64,000 nucleotides of DNA from Streptomyces sp. 2131.1 (lineage in GTDB: Bacteria > Actinomycetota > Actinomycetes > Streptomycetales > Streptomycetaceae), in the NCBI RefSeq assembly GCF_900105515.1, contig NZ_FNSY01000003.1, positions 1-64,000 of the forward strand, in the 5' to 3' direction. Made by a program: the position numbers and the translations under genes. Below are positions 39,814 to 47,734 of this stretch, one piece after another; position 1 is the first letter of the stretch; each line of letters opens with the position of its first letter. The notes under the pieces are model-generated. The model did no database searches, had not been told where the DNA came from, and was given only the letters and a program-made list of their open reading frames with translations.

Positions 39814-40347
39814 TCACAGGCTGTGGTGCAGCCGGTCGACCAAGGGGTCGTGGTGGCGGGTGTCGCGGGCCTGCTCGGCAGCCTGCCGGCGCAGCAGGTA
39901 GGCGAACCCTTCAGCCTCATTCTCGATCCGGACGTACTCGGGATCCTGGGGCCCCTCGTGCGAACGGGCCCGGCCGAACAGACAGCCGTCGAGGAAGTCG
40001 GGGCCGAGGAACTCGTACGGCTTCGGCTTGACGGGCAGGAGGAGCGGCTTGTGGCCCATCTCCTGGTGGCCCCACTCGTGGCCGAGGTTGTGCACCGCGG
40101 CGGAGCCCGTGAGGGCAGCGTCCACCCAGACGGCGTCCGGGCCGTCGCCAGGGCGTTGGACCCACAAGGCGTTCGCATGCAGGCCGGGGATGGGTGAGGG
40201 CCCGCGCAGCAGCTCCAGAAGGCGTCCGTAGCGGAGCTGGTAGCGCTCCTGCATCAACGCGAACAGCGTGTCGAACGTCAGCGGGGACGGGAGGGTGACG
40301 GCGGCAAGGGCCTGGCGGATCTTGCGGTCATGGGCGGATTGGATCAC
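39814..40347 (-). CDS. HEXXH metallopeptidase, ImmA/IrrE-like
   Basis: The product is 177 aa. The zinc motif HEWGHQEMGH lies in the middle; an Asn-Glu-Ala-Glu pair (ENEAEGFAYLLRR) downstream supplies a likely third ligand. Such peptidases cleave or control an XRE repressor, here probably the product of the next gene upstream. It may act as the signal-responsive switch of the operon. Confidence 0.75.
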   Translation of the reverse strand: MIQSAHDRKIRQALAAVTLPSPLTFDTLFALMQERYQLRYGRLLELLRGPSPIPGLHANALWVQRPGDGPDAVWVDAALTGSAAVHNLGHEWGHQEMGHKPLLLPVKPKPYEFLGPDFLDGCLFGRARSHEGPQDPEYVRIENEAEGFAYLLRRQAAEQARDTRHHDPLVDRLHHSL

Positions 40348-40388
40348 CGGATTTGGACACCTGCAGGGGGACTAGTCGGTGGACGGGA

Positions 40389-40901
40389 CTACTGGAAAGG
40401 GCCGGTCTCGCTCTCCATCGCCTCGAGCTGCGCGAGCTGCTCGGCGTACCGGGCGACACGCGCCTGCCCGGCAGGGGACAGCCTGCGGGTTGTCCGGGCA
40501 AGGACACGAATCTCCGGAGGCTCCGGATCTTCGCTCTGCGTTGGACGTCTGGCGTCGAGGAAGCGTTGCACTTCCTCCACCACCTTCCTGGATGTCTCGC
40601 TGCCCGTGGCTTTGAAGACGTCCAGGGGGAGGCCGAAGAAGTCGGCGAGTATGGACGCCACCTCGATCCCGGGGTTCTTCACGGTGCCGTTGCGGAGCCG
40701 GCGGATGTGCTCATTCGTGATGGTTCCGGCCCCGAACTTCTTGTTGATCGCGTCGGCGATCTCCGTGTTCGTGGGCTCGATGAACTCACCGGGTCTGGTC
40801 GGGTCCTCCTTGGCCTGGGCCTTGAGAAGAAGGCCGAGCACGTCCTGGAACGTGTGGACCTGCGCGCTGGCAGCGTCCTGGGCATGGGGGTCTGCAGTCA
40901 C
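40389..40901 (-). CDS. XRE-family transcriptional regulator
   Basis: The product is 170 aa. The HTH spans about residues 41-78 (NTEIADAINKKFGAGTITNEHIRRLRNG), followed by IEVASILADFFGLPLDVF, typical of XRE regulators. GTG 40901 has AAGGAAG upstream. AT-richer repeats just upstream are probable operators. It heads the operon with the peptidase, membrane protein, PAP2 and uppS. Confidence 0.8.
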   Translation of the reverse strand: MTADPHAQDAASAQVHTFQDVLGLLLKAQAKEDPTRPGEFIEPTNTEIADAINKKFGAGTITNEHIRRLRNGTVKNPGIEVASILADFFGLPLDVFKATGSETSRKVVEEVQRFLDARRPTQSEDPEPPEIRVLARTTRRLSPAGQARVARYAEQLAQLEAMESETGPFQ

Positions 40902-40949
40902 GGTGGAGTGATCTTCCTTGGCGGGATGGTGATGGCCTCACCCTAACTG

Positions 40950-41037
40950 TCATCCACCGATCGTTTGATGGAACACAAGTTTCAACCACAGATTGTTTGA
41001 CGTTTCACCCTTCGACCATCTTTGATGGTTCGCGAAA
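40950..41037 (-). promoter_or_regulatory. Repeat-rich operator/promoter of the XRE operon
   Basis: This is an AT-richer stretch with three related sites: ATCGTTTGATGGAAC (about 40960), GATTGTTTGACGTTTC (about 40991) and the palindrome CCATC-TTT-GATGG (about 41017). The shared TTTGATGG/TTTGACG half-site suggests autoregulation by the XRE protein. Confidence 0.5.
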
Positions 41038-41227
41038 CAGCGCGCTCGGCCGGTTACCGGCCGTGCGCACCCGTGCAGTCATCGCCACAGGTCGCGCCCA
41101 GGAAGGCATCTCGTGCTACCGCACCCCTCGTATCGCTCCGTGCGCCTCATCAAGCGCATGATTCCGCCGCTCTGACCTCTGCACACGCTAGCCGGTTTCG
41201 AACTAGCATTCGAAAACGTGCTACCTG

Positions 41228-41710
41228 ATGGAACGGACCATCGTGACGATCTCCGACGCCGCCCCCCACAACTGGCCTCCGCGCGCCCTCATGGGGGAGG
41301 GAGGTGCCGCCCTCCTGCTTGGCGTTGAGAACTCCGTCGACTTCGTCATCGGTCCCGACGTCGCGCCGATCGAGGCCATGGAACGCGCTTACGCCACGGC
41401 GGCGCTGCTCCTGCCTCGGCTCCTCAAGGGCGCGCCTTATGCCGACCGGACGGGCGACGAGGTCCAGGCCGTGCTCCAAGAGCTGGTAGACGTGACCGCC
41501 CGGCACTGCGCCGGCGCCGGTCTGGTAGCCCGGATCGCGTATGACGGCGGTGACGTCACGGTGTCGGTCGGGGACATGACCGGCGCGCTGCCTGCGCCCG
41601 AGGTCGAACCGGGGCTGTATCTGGTGTACCGCCTGGCCTCCGACGTGGGTCAGCACGTCGGCGACCATGGCGGCTGGGTCACCTGGGCTTCCGTTCCTTG
41701 TTCACGCTGA
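41228..41710 (+). CDS. GHKL/RsbW-like ATP-binding protein fragment-like
   Basis: The product is 160 aa. The C-terminal PGLYLVYRLASDVGQHVGDHGGWVTWASV resembles the GLGLV...GG..VWA end of anti-sigma-factor kinases, but the N-box is not clear. ATG 41228 has no SD, and an inverted repeat TTTCGAA-CTAGCA-TTCGAAA lies about 25 bases upstream, so the transcript may be short-leadered and regulated there. Confidence 0.5.
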   Translation: MERTIVTISDAAPHNWPPRALMGEGGAALLLGVENSVDFVIGPDVAPIEAMERAYATAALLLPRLLKGAPYADRTGDEVQAVLQELVDVTARHCAGAGLVARIAYDGGDVTVSVGDMTGALPAPEVEPGLYLVYRLASDVGQHVGDHGGWVTWASVPCSR

Positions 41711-42179
41711 GCAGCCCATCGTGCCCCGGTTAAACCTCAGCCACCGAAAGCCCGCCACGACGCGCCGGTAGGTGAGTGCTTTGGCGCGCGTGGCCAGTTC
41801 AACCCCCTCCGGTATCAGCCACTCCATTACTGCTTCACGGCCTCGGCCACAGACGTCCGGCACGGTCGCATGTGGCCGCGCCACCCACCCCGAGGACCGG
41901 AGCGCTTGCGCGAGGACCGCAGGGCCACCCGTACGGCGGCGCGGTCGACCGCGGGCGCCAGCCTCTTACAGATAGCAGCAGCCCTCTGACCTGCGAAAAC
42001 GTGATCGATCTATTCCTCTTGCGTGAATAGATCGTCTGGCAAACAGGGGCGTTGTATTCCGCCTAGCGGCATAGATCGTGTGCGTCAAGGGTATTGCCGC
42101 GACACGCGAATAGAACTCTGCAAAAGTTGCGTCCTGTGCTAAGTTTTGCACTCCCAGGACGGAGGAAGGAGCAGGTCAA
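41711..42179. other. AT-richer intergenic region, candidate origin or regulatory site
   Basis: About 470 bases with no credible gene. The last 180 bases are less GC-rich and contain CGATCTATTC-N9-GAATAGATCG (42006-42034), another ATAGATCGT (about 42071), GCGAATAGA (about 42107) and TGCAAAA...TTTTGCA (42119-42150). Such repeats beside a RepL-like initiator gene fit an origin of replication with its own control, but no iteron array is complete. Confidence 0.5.
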
Positions 42180-42728
42180 GTGCCTACACCTGCAAGGCGC
42201 TCAGCAGCAGTAACACCGCCGCTGACGGCCCGGCAGCGTCTTGCCCCCGTACCGCCTTCAGCGCCGTCGGACGACGTGCTGCGCGACATGGTCAAGGCGC
42301 TCGACAAAGTCGCGACCAACGGCGGGCTTATCAGCTCGGATCCGCCGAAGCGGCCGTACCAGTTCGCCAGCGGCCAGCACATCAGTCTCGACACTGACCT
42401 CCAGGCGAACCTTTGGCAGTTTGGTCTGTCGCCCATGGCCCGTGACCTGCTGGACCACATGGCCACCCACCATGACGACCGGGGCGAGTTGCTGACCACG
42501 CAGAAGAAGCTCGCGACGCACTTCGGGTGCTCGCAACCGAAGGTCAGCAAAGCCCTTACTCAACTCGATAAGCTGCATTTTGCCTGGAAGGTTCGCCGGG
42601 GGGTGCTGCAGGTGAACCCCACATACGCTTACCGGTGGGGCAGCAGGAAGCAGCGCGCCCTGATCGCACAACTCGGAGCGAAGTTCCTCCGGGAGCGCAC
42701 CATCGTGATTCCAGAGGCCGGGAGGTAG
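42180..42728 (+). CDS. RepL-like winged-helix protein, putative replication initiator
   Basis: The product is 182 aa. GLSPMARDLLDHMATHHDDRGELLTTQKKLATHFGCSQPKVSKALTQLDKL forms a winged helix, and GVLQVNPTYAYRWGS matches the wing ending seen in RepL-type plasmid replication proteins (G-v-y-x-NP). GTG 42180 has GGAGGAAGGAG upstream. The next gene encodes a second protein of the same design, so they may act as a pair at the upstream repeats. A plain transcription regulator is the alternative. Confidence 0.65.
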   Translation: MPTPARRSAAVTPPLTARQRLAPVPPSAPSDDVLRDMVKALDKVATNGGLISSDPPKRPYQFASGQHISLDTDLQANLWQFGLSPMARDLLDHMATHHDDRGELLTTQKKLATHFGCSQPKVSKALTQLDKLHFAWKVRRGVLQVNPTYAYRWGSRKQRALIAQLGAKFLRERTIVIPEAGR

Positions 42729-42730
42729 TT

Positions 42731-43195
42731 GTGAGCACCGCGCTTGTCCGCAACCCCGATATGTTCGAGCGACTGCCTGACGCGAGTCTGGGCAAGACAG
42801 CCCGGGATGTCTTCGACATCCTCCAGGCTCGCCAGGAGCCGGCTGGCCTCGTCCGCATCTCACAGAAGCAGATCGCGGAGCGCCTGGGCATCACAGTGCC
42901 GTCAGTCTCCCGTGCCATAGGAGAGCTCAAGGACCGCGGGCTCGTCCACCCCCGGACCGTGCACGGCAAGGTCCAGATTCACCCACTGTTCGCGGCGTAC
43001 GAGTCGATGGCGCACATGGTGAACCATCTCAAGGAGGAGGGGACGCACCTATGGCCCCTGACCTTCCCCGGCAGGATGGTGCAGCTTCCGTCTGGAAATG
43101 ACCCGCGCGCGGGCACGTCCTTCGATCCGGACCCAGATGGAGGGGAGCCGGCGCCGCTGCCCGACGCAAAGCCTCCCCTGCGAATCGCAAGCTGA
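42731..43195 (+). CDS. Second winged-helix protein of the rep pair
   Basis: The product is 154 aa. KTARDVFDILQARQEPAGLVRISQKQIAERLGITVPSVSRAIGELKDRGLV is a clear winged helix, and VQIHPLFAAYES mirrors the NP-type ending of its neighbour. It starts GTG two bases after the upstream stop, so the pair is co-translated. The C-terminal tail is acidic and Pro-rich. Confidence 0.65.
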   Translation: MSTALVRNPDMFERLPDASLGKTARDVFDILQARQEPAGLVRISQKQIAERLGITVPSVSRAIGELKDRGLVHPRTVHGKVQIHPLFAAYESMAHMVNHLKEEGTHLWPLTFPGRMVQLPSGNDPRAGTSFDPDPDGGEPAPLPDAKPPLRIAS

Positions 43196-43213
43196 CCGGT
43201 CCGCACTTGTAGA

Positions 43214-43245
43214 AGGGGCGTCAACCTGGCCCGGTTGACGCCCCT
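43214..43245. terminator. 12-bp bidirectional terminator
   Basis: AGGGGCGTCAAC / GTTGACGCCCCT with an 8-nt loop between the rep pair and the convergent minus-strand gene. Confidence 0.85.
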
Positions 43246-43334
43246 CTTAGCTACCCTGATTCCTCGCCGGAGCCAGGTACTGCTTGGTCCCGAGAATACA
43301 GGCTCCGGACCAGGCCCGGGCCGCCGTCACCTCG

Positions 43335-43856
43335 TCAGCCGGGTCGGCGCAGCCTGCTCGCCGTGCCGGCGACGGTCTCGGCGTCGTCCCGGTTCTCGTA
43401 CCAGGAGACCGGCAAGTTGTGTTCCTCGGTGTCGACGACGGCGAACGGCTGCAGGCGGCCGTGCAGGACGACGTTGTCGTAGGGCCGGTACTCGACGCCG
43501 AAGCGTTCGGCCGGCTCGCCGTCGCGGCCGCCGAGGTTCGCCAGGCGCTCGAGGATCCGGGACACGTCCACCCCGGTCGGCGAAGTGGGGCGCGGGCGCC
43601 GACGCCCCGGGGGTTCCGGCAGGTCGTCGGGTTTGACCCCCAGGTCCTGCAGGGCCTGGGGGAGGTAGCCCAGGTGCCGGGCGACGATGTAGTCGTTCTG
43701 CTCCTGGAGCGTCCCGAGCTCGCGGTTGCCCAGGCGGACGTAGAGGGCGAGCAGCTCCTCGAGGGCCGCGGCCGCGGCACGCTCGTCGCGTCCGGCACGA
43801 GCCGTACGGATCTGCTCGGTCAGCGGGCCGGCGACAGCGGCGAACGAGTCAGACAC
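43335..43856 (-). CDS. Hypothetical protein
   Basis: The product is 173 aa. The N-terminal helical part (LTEQIRTARAGRDERAAAAALEELLALYVRLGNRELGTLQEQ) is followed by a basic linker and an alpha/beta end. GTG 43856 follows GGAG by seven bases. Another frame on the same strand is open but lacks codon-like composition. Confidence 0.6.
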   Translation of the reverse strand: MSDSFAAVAGPLTEQIRTARAGRDERAAAAALEELLALYVRLGNRELGTLQEQNDYIVARHLGYLPQALQDLGVKPDDLPEPPGRRRPRPTSPTGVDVSRILERLANLGGRDGEPAERFGVEYRPYDNVVLHGRLQPFAVVDTEEHNLPVSWYENRDDAETVAGTASRLRRPG

Positions 43857-43921
43857 GAAGTGGCTCCTACCCACGTCGGGAGGTACGGACGCGCCACGCT
43901 ACTACCCACCCCGATGGTTCC

Positions 43922-44029
43922 GGATAACGGGCCAGGGCGCCCCCCTCTCCTAGGTGCTTTTCGCGCGCGCAGCCCACGCGCCTCGCGGCGCGGCTGGCAA
44001 GGAGGGAGGGGCGCCCTGGCCCGTTATCC
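43922..44029. repeat. 22-bp inverted repeat around a 64-bp GC-rich spacer
   Basis: Arms 43922-43943 and 44008-44029 are perfect complements (GGATAACGGG... / ...CCCGTTATCC). The spacer holds shorter palindromes (GCGCGCGC, GCGCGG). It lies just after the stop of the 44040 gene, so it may be a very large terminator or another DNA site. Confidence 0.7.
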
Positions 44030-44039
44030 AATTGATCAG

Positions 44040-44312
44040 TCAGGCGAGGGTCGCGGCCGGCGTGCGCAGCTCCTCGACGACCCGCATCACGTAGAACCCG
44101 AGCCGATCGGGCTCCCGTCTCGTACGCAGGAGACCACGGCGCCGGCCGGTGCGGATGACCAGCCGCAACGTTTCACGAGGTAGCCCCACGTCTTCCACAT
44201 GCGCAGCCGCAGCCGCGGCCGGGATCCACTCCTCGTACGGGAATCTCATCAGGGCCGCGTAGAAGTTGACCGTGTCGGCGGCCGCAGGCGCGGGCGAGGC
44301 GTGCGAGGACAT
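44040..44312 (-). CDS. Small HTH-like protein
   Basis: The product is 90 aa. EEWIPAAAAAAHVEDVGLPRETLRLVIRTGRRRGLLRTRRE looks like a winged-helix DNA-binding unit. GGAGCACC lies before ATG 44312, with an AGAGCAA hairpin and a box A variant upstream. It may be a small regulator. Confidence 0.6.
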   Translation of the reverse strand: MSSHASPAPAAADTVNFYAALMRFPYEEWIPAAAAAAHVEDVGLPRETLRLVIRTGRRRGLLRTRREPDRLGFYVMRVVEELRTPAATLA

Positions 44313-44345
44313 CGCGGGGTGCTCCTTCTCTTCGGGTTGGGCGCC

Positions 44346-44366
44346 CGCCGAGTTGCTCTCCCGACG
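44346..44366 (-). promoter_or_regulatory. AGAGCAA-loop leader hairpin
   Basis: Minus strand: CGTCGGG-AGAGCAA-CTCGGCG, 7 pairs including two G-U; the leader ends GAAGGAGCACC. Confidence 0.75.
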
Positions 44367-44383
44367 CTCGCCTGCAAGGCGGA

Positions 44384-44406
44384 GATTACAGTAAGCCCAG
44401 GGAAAT
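44384..44406 (-). promoter_or_regulatory. Box A variant
   Basis: TTTCCCTGGGCTTACTGTAATC on the minus strand, two bases longer than the usual box. Confidence 0.55.
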
Positions 44407-44562
44407 CTGCCATGGGGCCTCCGACCGGTGACTGGTACAACTTGGCCGGTTATGCTTCCCTCGCGCCACGCGGAAGACGATCCTCCTTTTCCCCGGTTGG
44501 GGGTTCTGGTCCATCGGGCCCGCCAGGGGGCGCTCAGACGGCATATGGGGGGACATCACGCC

Positions 44563-45243
44563 GTGACGGACAGCATCGCAAGCATTGACCAGCTCATCGC
44601 ACGAGCAGCCGCCGGTGGCTCAGACGCGCCGGAGGCCATGAGCGCCTTCTACGCGCGTCTCAACACCACGGTCTACAACTGGGTCCGCCAGTACGTGCGC
44701 GACCCGCACAAGGCCGAGGACCTCGCGCAAGAAGTTTGGATCAAAGTGGCTCAAAACGTGGGCCGTTACCGCCCGGGGACGAACCTCCTGGGCTGGCTGA
44801 TGACCATCACGCGGAACACCGCGGTCGACCACCTGCGCAAGGAACAGCGTCGCCCCACCGAAGTGCTCCAGCCTGATCACCTGCAGCTCGACCGGCCGCG
44901 GCCGGGCCTCTCCGTTCACGAGCAGACCGAGCGCCGGCAGCTCGCGACGGCCATGGTCCAGCGGATGAACGAGCTCAAGCCCGATCAGCGCACTTGCCTG
45001 CGGCTGCGTTTCTACGACGGCCTCAGTCCGGCGCATACTGCGGAGCTCATGGGCAAGACTGAGGGCGCGGTGCGCACCCTGACGGTACGGTCGTTGCGAC
45101 GGCTGGCCCAGGTGCTCCCGGAAGGGGACTCTTCCGCCGATCTGGTGGAGGAGCTGTTGAAGCTCGCGGCAGGCAGAGGAAAAGTTCACGGTGTTCGGGT
45201 CCAGACTTCACAGGAGAGGGCGCCCCATGTTGCAACGCGCTGA
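44563..45243 (+). CDS. ECF-type RNA polymerase sigma factor
   Basis: The product is 226 aa from GTG 44563, which follows GGGGGGA; an ATG 18 bases earlier is possible. Region 2 covers about 25-95 (NWVRQYVRDPHKAEDLAQEVWIKVAQNVGRYRPGTNLLGWLMTITRNTAVDHLRKE), and region 4 about 130-190 (MNELKPDQRTCLRLRFYDGLSPAHTAELMGKTEGAVRTL). It should direct RNA polymerase to a dedicated promoter class, possibly on this element. The next two genes overlap it and may control it. Confidence 0.88.
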   Translation: MTDSIASIDQLIARAAAGGSDAPEAMSAFYARLNTTVYNWVRQYVRDPHKAEDLAQEVWIKVAQNVGRYRPGTNLLGWLMTITRNTAVDHLRKEQRRPTEVLQPDHLQLDRPRPGLSVHEQTERRQLATAMVQRMNELKPDQRTCLRLRFYDGLSPAHTAELMGKTEGAVRTLTVRSLRRLAQVLPEGDSSADLVEELLKLAAGRGKVHGVRVQTSQERAPHVATR

Positions 45244-45616
45244 CAGGGGAGCGGAGCGCCTCGAGCGTGCGCTCGAGGGCGGCCCGATCCCACACGACTC
45301 CGACACCCGCCGCGCCCTGGCGGCCGCAGGCGGCCTGACGCCGGGCCACGGGCGCAACCCTGCCCGCGTCCAGCAGACGCACGACGTGATGATGGCGGCC
45401 TTCATGCGGACCTTGAATCCGTCTGAGGCCCGCGACGACGCCGGCACCGACGACGGCCTGGAGGAGATGGAGCTCCACCGCACGGAAATCACGCTCCCCG
45501 ACGGCGGCCAGCTCGTGGTGTCCGACCTCGAGCAAATCACCCCCGAGCGGCTGGAAGAGGCCGCGCAGATGGCCGCCGAGATACTCGCGCGTAGGGCGAA
45601 GGACCACCACAGTTGA
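45227..45616 (+). CDS. Hypothetical protein of the sigma operon
   Basis: The product is 129 aa, starting within the last 17 bases of the sigma gene after AGGAGAGG. Helical N-terminus, acidic C-terminus (DDGLEEMELHRTEITLPDGGQLVVSDLEQITPERLEE). It may act as a cytosolic partner of the sigma factor; no zinc anti-sigma HX3CX2C motif is present. Confidence 0.65.
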   Translation: MLQRADRGAERLERALEGGPIPHDSDTRRALAAAGGLTPGHGRNPARVQQTHDVMMAAFMRTLNPSEARDDAGTDDGLEEMELHRTEITLPDGGQLVVSDLEQITPERLEEAAQMAAEILARRAKDHHS

Positions 45617-47175
45617 GCAGCCCTACCGACAAGCTCGACATCGTCGTGGGGGAATTCCCCACCGATGCGATGCTGTGCAATCTCAACGGCGTGCGCACCC
45701 TGTTCCTGGGGGTGGACCAGACGTTCGGCCGGGCCGTGAGCAACGTGCGCAACGTACTGCCGGGCATCACCGTCGAGGCCGCCGAACGGATGGTTCGCGA
45801 GCAGGCCCCGGAGCTACGGGACTTCGACGAGCTGCTCGGGCGGACCGATCCCGTCCCGCCCAGCGTTGAGGGGCCCGCCGCCGCCCTGGTGGACGACGCC
45901 GTCAGGGAGCAGCTCCCGCGCGGTGCCGCCAAGCGTCGCCGGAGGGCTGTCCTCGTCGCCGCGCTGCTGCCCGCCCTCGCTGCAAGCTGGGCGGTAGGCC
46001 GGTACACGAACATCGACGACGCCACATCGACGACCGCAGCCAGCGCGCCGGACGCCTCACCGAGTCTGGCTGATGCCGACGTGGTGAAGGCACCCTTCGC
46101 CGACCCCCAATTCAAGTGGTTCAGCGGGTCGAGCGAGATCGTGTGCGACCCGATAAACGCACTTGAGGCGGAGTGCACCGACTCCGACGGCATAGTGATG
46201 GCGACGAAGGCCGCGACCGGTCCGGACTCGACGATCTTCACGTTCTCGTACGGCAGCGAACGCATCGGCCTGCGGATCTTCTACGACGCCAAGTACGCGG
46301 CAACCTGGGCTAAGCAAGACGGCTCCCGAGAGCTGTACCCGAACATGCGGACCCACGACCGGTACATCCTGTGGGGCACGGACCCCGACCGGATCAGGGA
46401 GTACAACGACCTCCTGGAGGACGCGGACAAGACGTCCGGGCCGACCGCGATGGGCGGCGCCACGCCGCTGCCGCCGCGGCTGGCCGCGCTCACGCTGGGC
46501 ACGCTCGGACTGGACGACCACGAGGTGACGCAGATCATCGCCGCCCCCCAGGCGGCGCCGACTGACACTCCCACCCTGCTCGCCGCCCGCCTGGTGCTGG
46601 GTCTGGACAGCACACCCACCTGGCCCGAGCCGGGCGACGACGACATCGTGGCACTCGCGGCCGGGATCGAGCCGAACCCGCCGACCACGTCTCCCTCCGG
46701 AGGCGGCACGTCCATGGTGGTGCCGGTCGTCGAGCCGGACGTATCCGTCACGCCCACGGCGTCGGCGGGCGGTTCGGAAACGGACACCACGCCTTCCGGC
46801 GGAGGGACAGGGACGTCCCCGACGTCGCCTCCGGTGACCGATCCGACGCCGAACGATCCCGAGCCGTCCACCCCCACCACGCCGACTCCACCCCCGGTGA
46901 CGGACCCGACGCCGAGTGGCCCCAAGACGACGCCTCCGGTGACGGACCCGACGCCGAGTGTTCCCAAGCCGACACCGCCGGCCACCGAGCAGCCGCCGCC
47001 GGCCGAGGAGACTCCGCCGCCCGTGGAGGAGACTCCGCCGCCTGTCGAAACCCCGGCGCCGCCAGTGGAGGAGACTCCGCCCACGGGGCAGGACGGAACC
47101 ATTCCGGCCGGGCCGGAGGAGAGCGGGGACGACCTGCTGATCCTGGACTCAGCCTGGACCGTCTCAGCCGCATGA
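45613..47175 (+). CDS. Membrane protein with Pro-rich outer tail, possible anti-sigma
   Basis: The product is 520 aa with TTG start overlapping the previous stop (TTGA). The cytosolic N-terminal 110 residues are followed by a transmembrane helix (RRAVLVAALLPALAASWAVG), an outer domain (KWFSGSSEIVCDPINALEAECTDSDG...) and a long low-complexity Pro/Thr/Glu tail with repeats PPVTDPTPS and ETPPPVE. Position after an ECF sigma gene suggests a membrane anti-sigma or sensor, but no anti-sigma domain is recognised. Confidence 0.65.
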   Translation: MSSPTDKLDIVVGEFPTDAMLCNLNGVRTLFLGVDQTFGRAVSNVRNVLPGITVEAAERMVREQAPELRDFDELLGRTDPVPPSVEGPAAALVDDAVREQLPRGAAKRRRRAVLVAALLPALAASWAVGRYTNIDDATSTTAASAPDASPSLADADVVKAPFADPQFKWFSGSSEIVCDPINALEAECTDSDGIVMATKAATGPDSTIFTFSYGSERIGLRIFYDAKYAATWAKQDGSRELYPNMRTHDRYILWGTDPDRIREYNDLLEDADKTSGPTAMGGATPLPPRLAALTLGTLGLDDHEVTQIIAAPQAAPTDTPTLLAARLVLGLDSTPTWPEPGDDDIVALAAGIEPNPPTTSPSGGGTSMVVPVVEPDVSVTPTASAGGSETDTTPSGGGTGTSPTSPPVTDPTPNDPEPSTPTTPTPPPVTDPTPSGPKTTPPVTDPTPSVPKPTPPATEQPPPAEETPPPVEETPPPVETPAPPVEETPPTGQDGTIPAGPEESGDDLLILDSAWTVSAA

Positions 47176-47180
47176 GACAA

Positions 47181-47216
47181 GCGAAGGGCCCCGGACATCA
47201 GTCCGGGGCCCTTCGC
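47181..47216. terminator. 16-bp bidirectional terminator
   Basis: Perfect stem 47181-47196 / 47201-47216 with a 4-nt loop, between the sigma operon and convergent ssb. Confidence 0.9.
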
Positions 47217-47226
47217 GTGCCTGGTG

Positions 47227-47676
47227 TCAGAACGGCGGCTCTTGGGTCGCCCACGGATCGTCGACGGTCGGCCCCTGTGCGGCGGCCGCGGCCGGGCGCT
47301 GCCCACCGCCGCCCGTCGTCTTGGTGACCCGGGCCGTGGCGTTGCGCAGGCTCGGGCCGACCTCCTCAACGTCGAGTTCGTACACGGTGCGCTTGACGCC
47401 CTCACGGTCCTCGTAGGAGCGCTGCTTGAGGCGCCCCTGGACGATGACCCGCATGCCCCGCTGGAGGGACTCGGCCACGTTCTCGGCCGCCTGCCGCCAG
47501 ACCGAGCAGGTGAGGAACAGGCCTTCGCCGTCCTTCCATTCGTTGGTCTGCCGGTCGAAGGTGCGCGGGGTCGAGGCGACGCGGAACTTGGCCACCGCGG
47601 CGCCGGAGGGAGTGAAGCGGAGTTCGGGGTCGTCAACCAGGTTGCCTACGACGGTGATAACGGTCTCGCCTGCCAC
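47227..47676 (-). CDS. ssb: Single-stranded DNA-binding protein
   Basis: The product is 149 aa. TVVGNLVDDPELRFTPSGAAVAKFRVAS and SVWRQAAENVAESLQRGMRVIVQGRLKQRSYED are standard SSB OB-fold segments; the tail is Gly/Ala-rich and ends DDPWATQEPPF, similar to the partner-binding tip. GTG 47676 has AAAGG upstream. It coats single-stranded DNA in replication and probably works with the Sak4-like recombinase at 55425. Confidence 0.93.
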   Translation of the reverse strand: MAGETVITVVGNLVDDPELRFTPSGAAVAKFRVASTPRTFDRQTNEWKDGEGLFLTCSVWRQAAENVAESLQRGMRVIVQGRLKQRSYEDREGVKRTVYELDVEEVGPSLRNATARVTKTTGGGGQRPAAAAAQGPTVDDPWATQEPPF

Positions 47677-47734
47677 GGACGGGCCTTTCGAGAATCGGGG
47701 GCCGGCCCGCGGGCGCGGGCCAGCCGGGAAGGGG

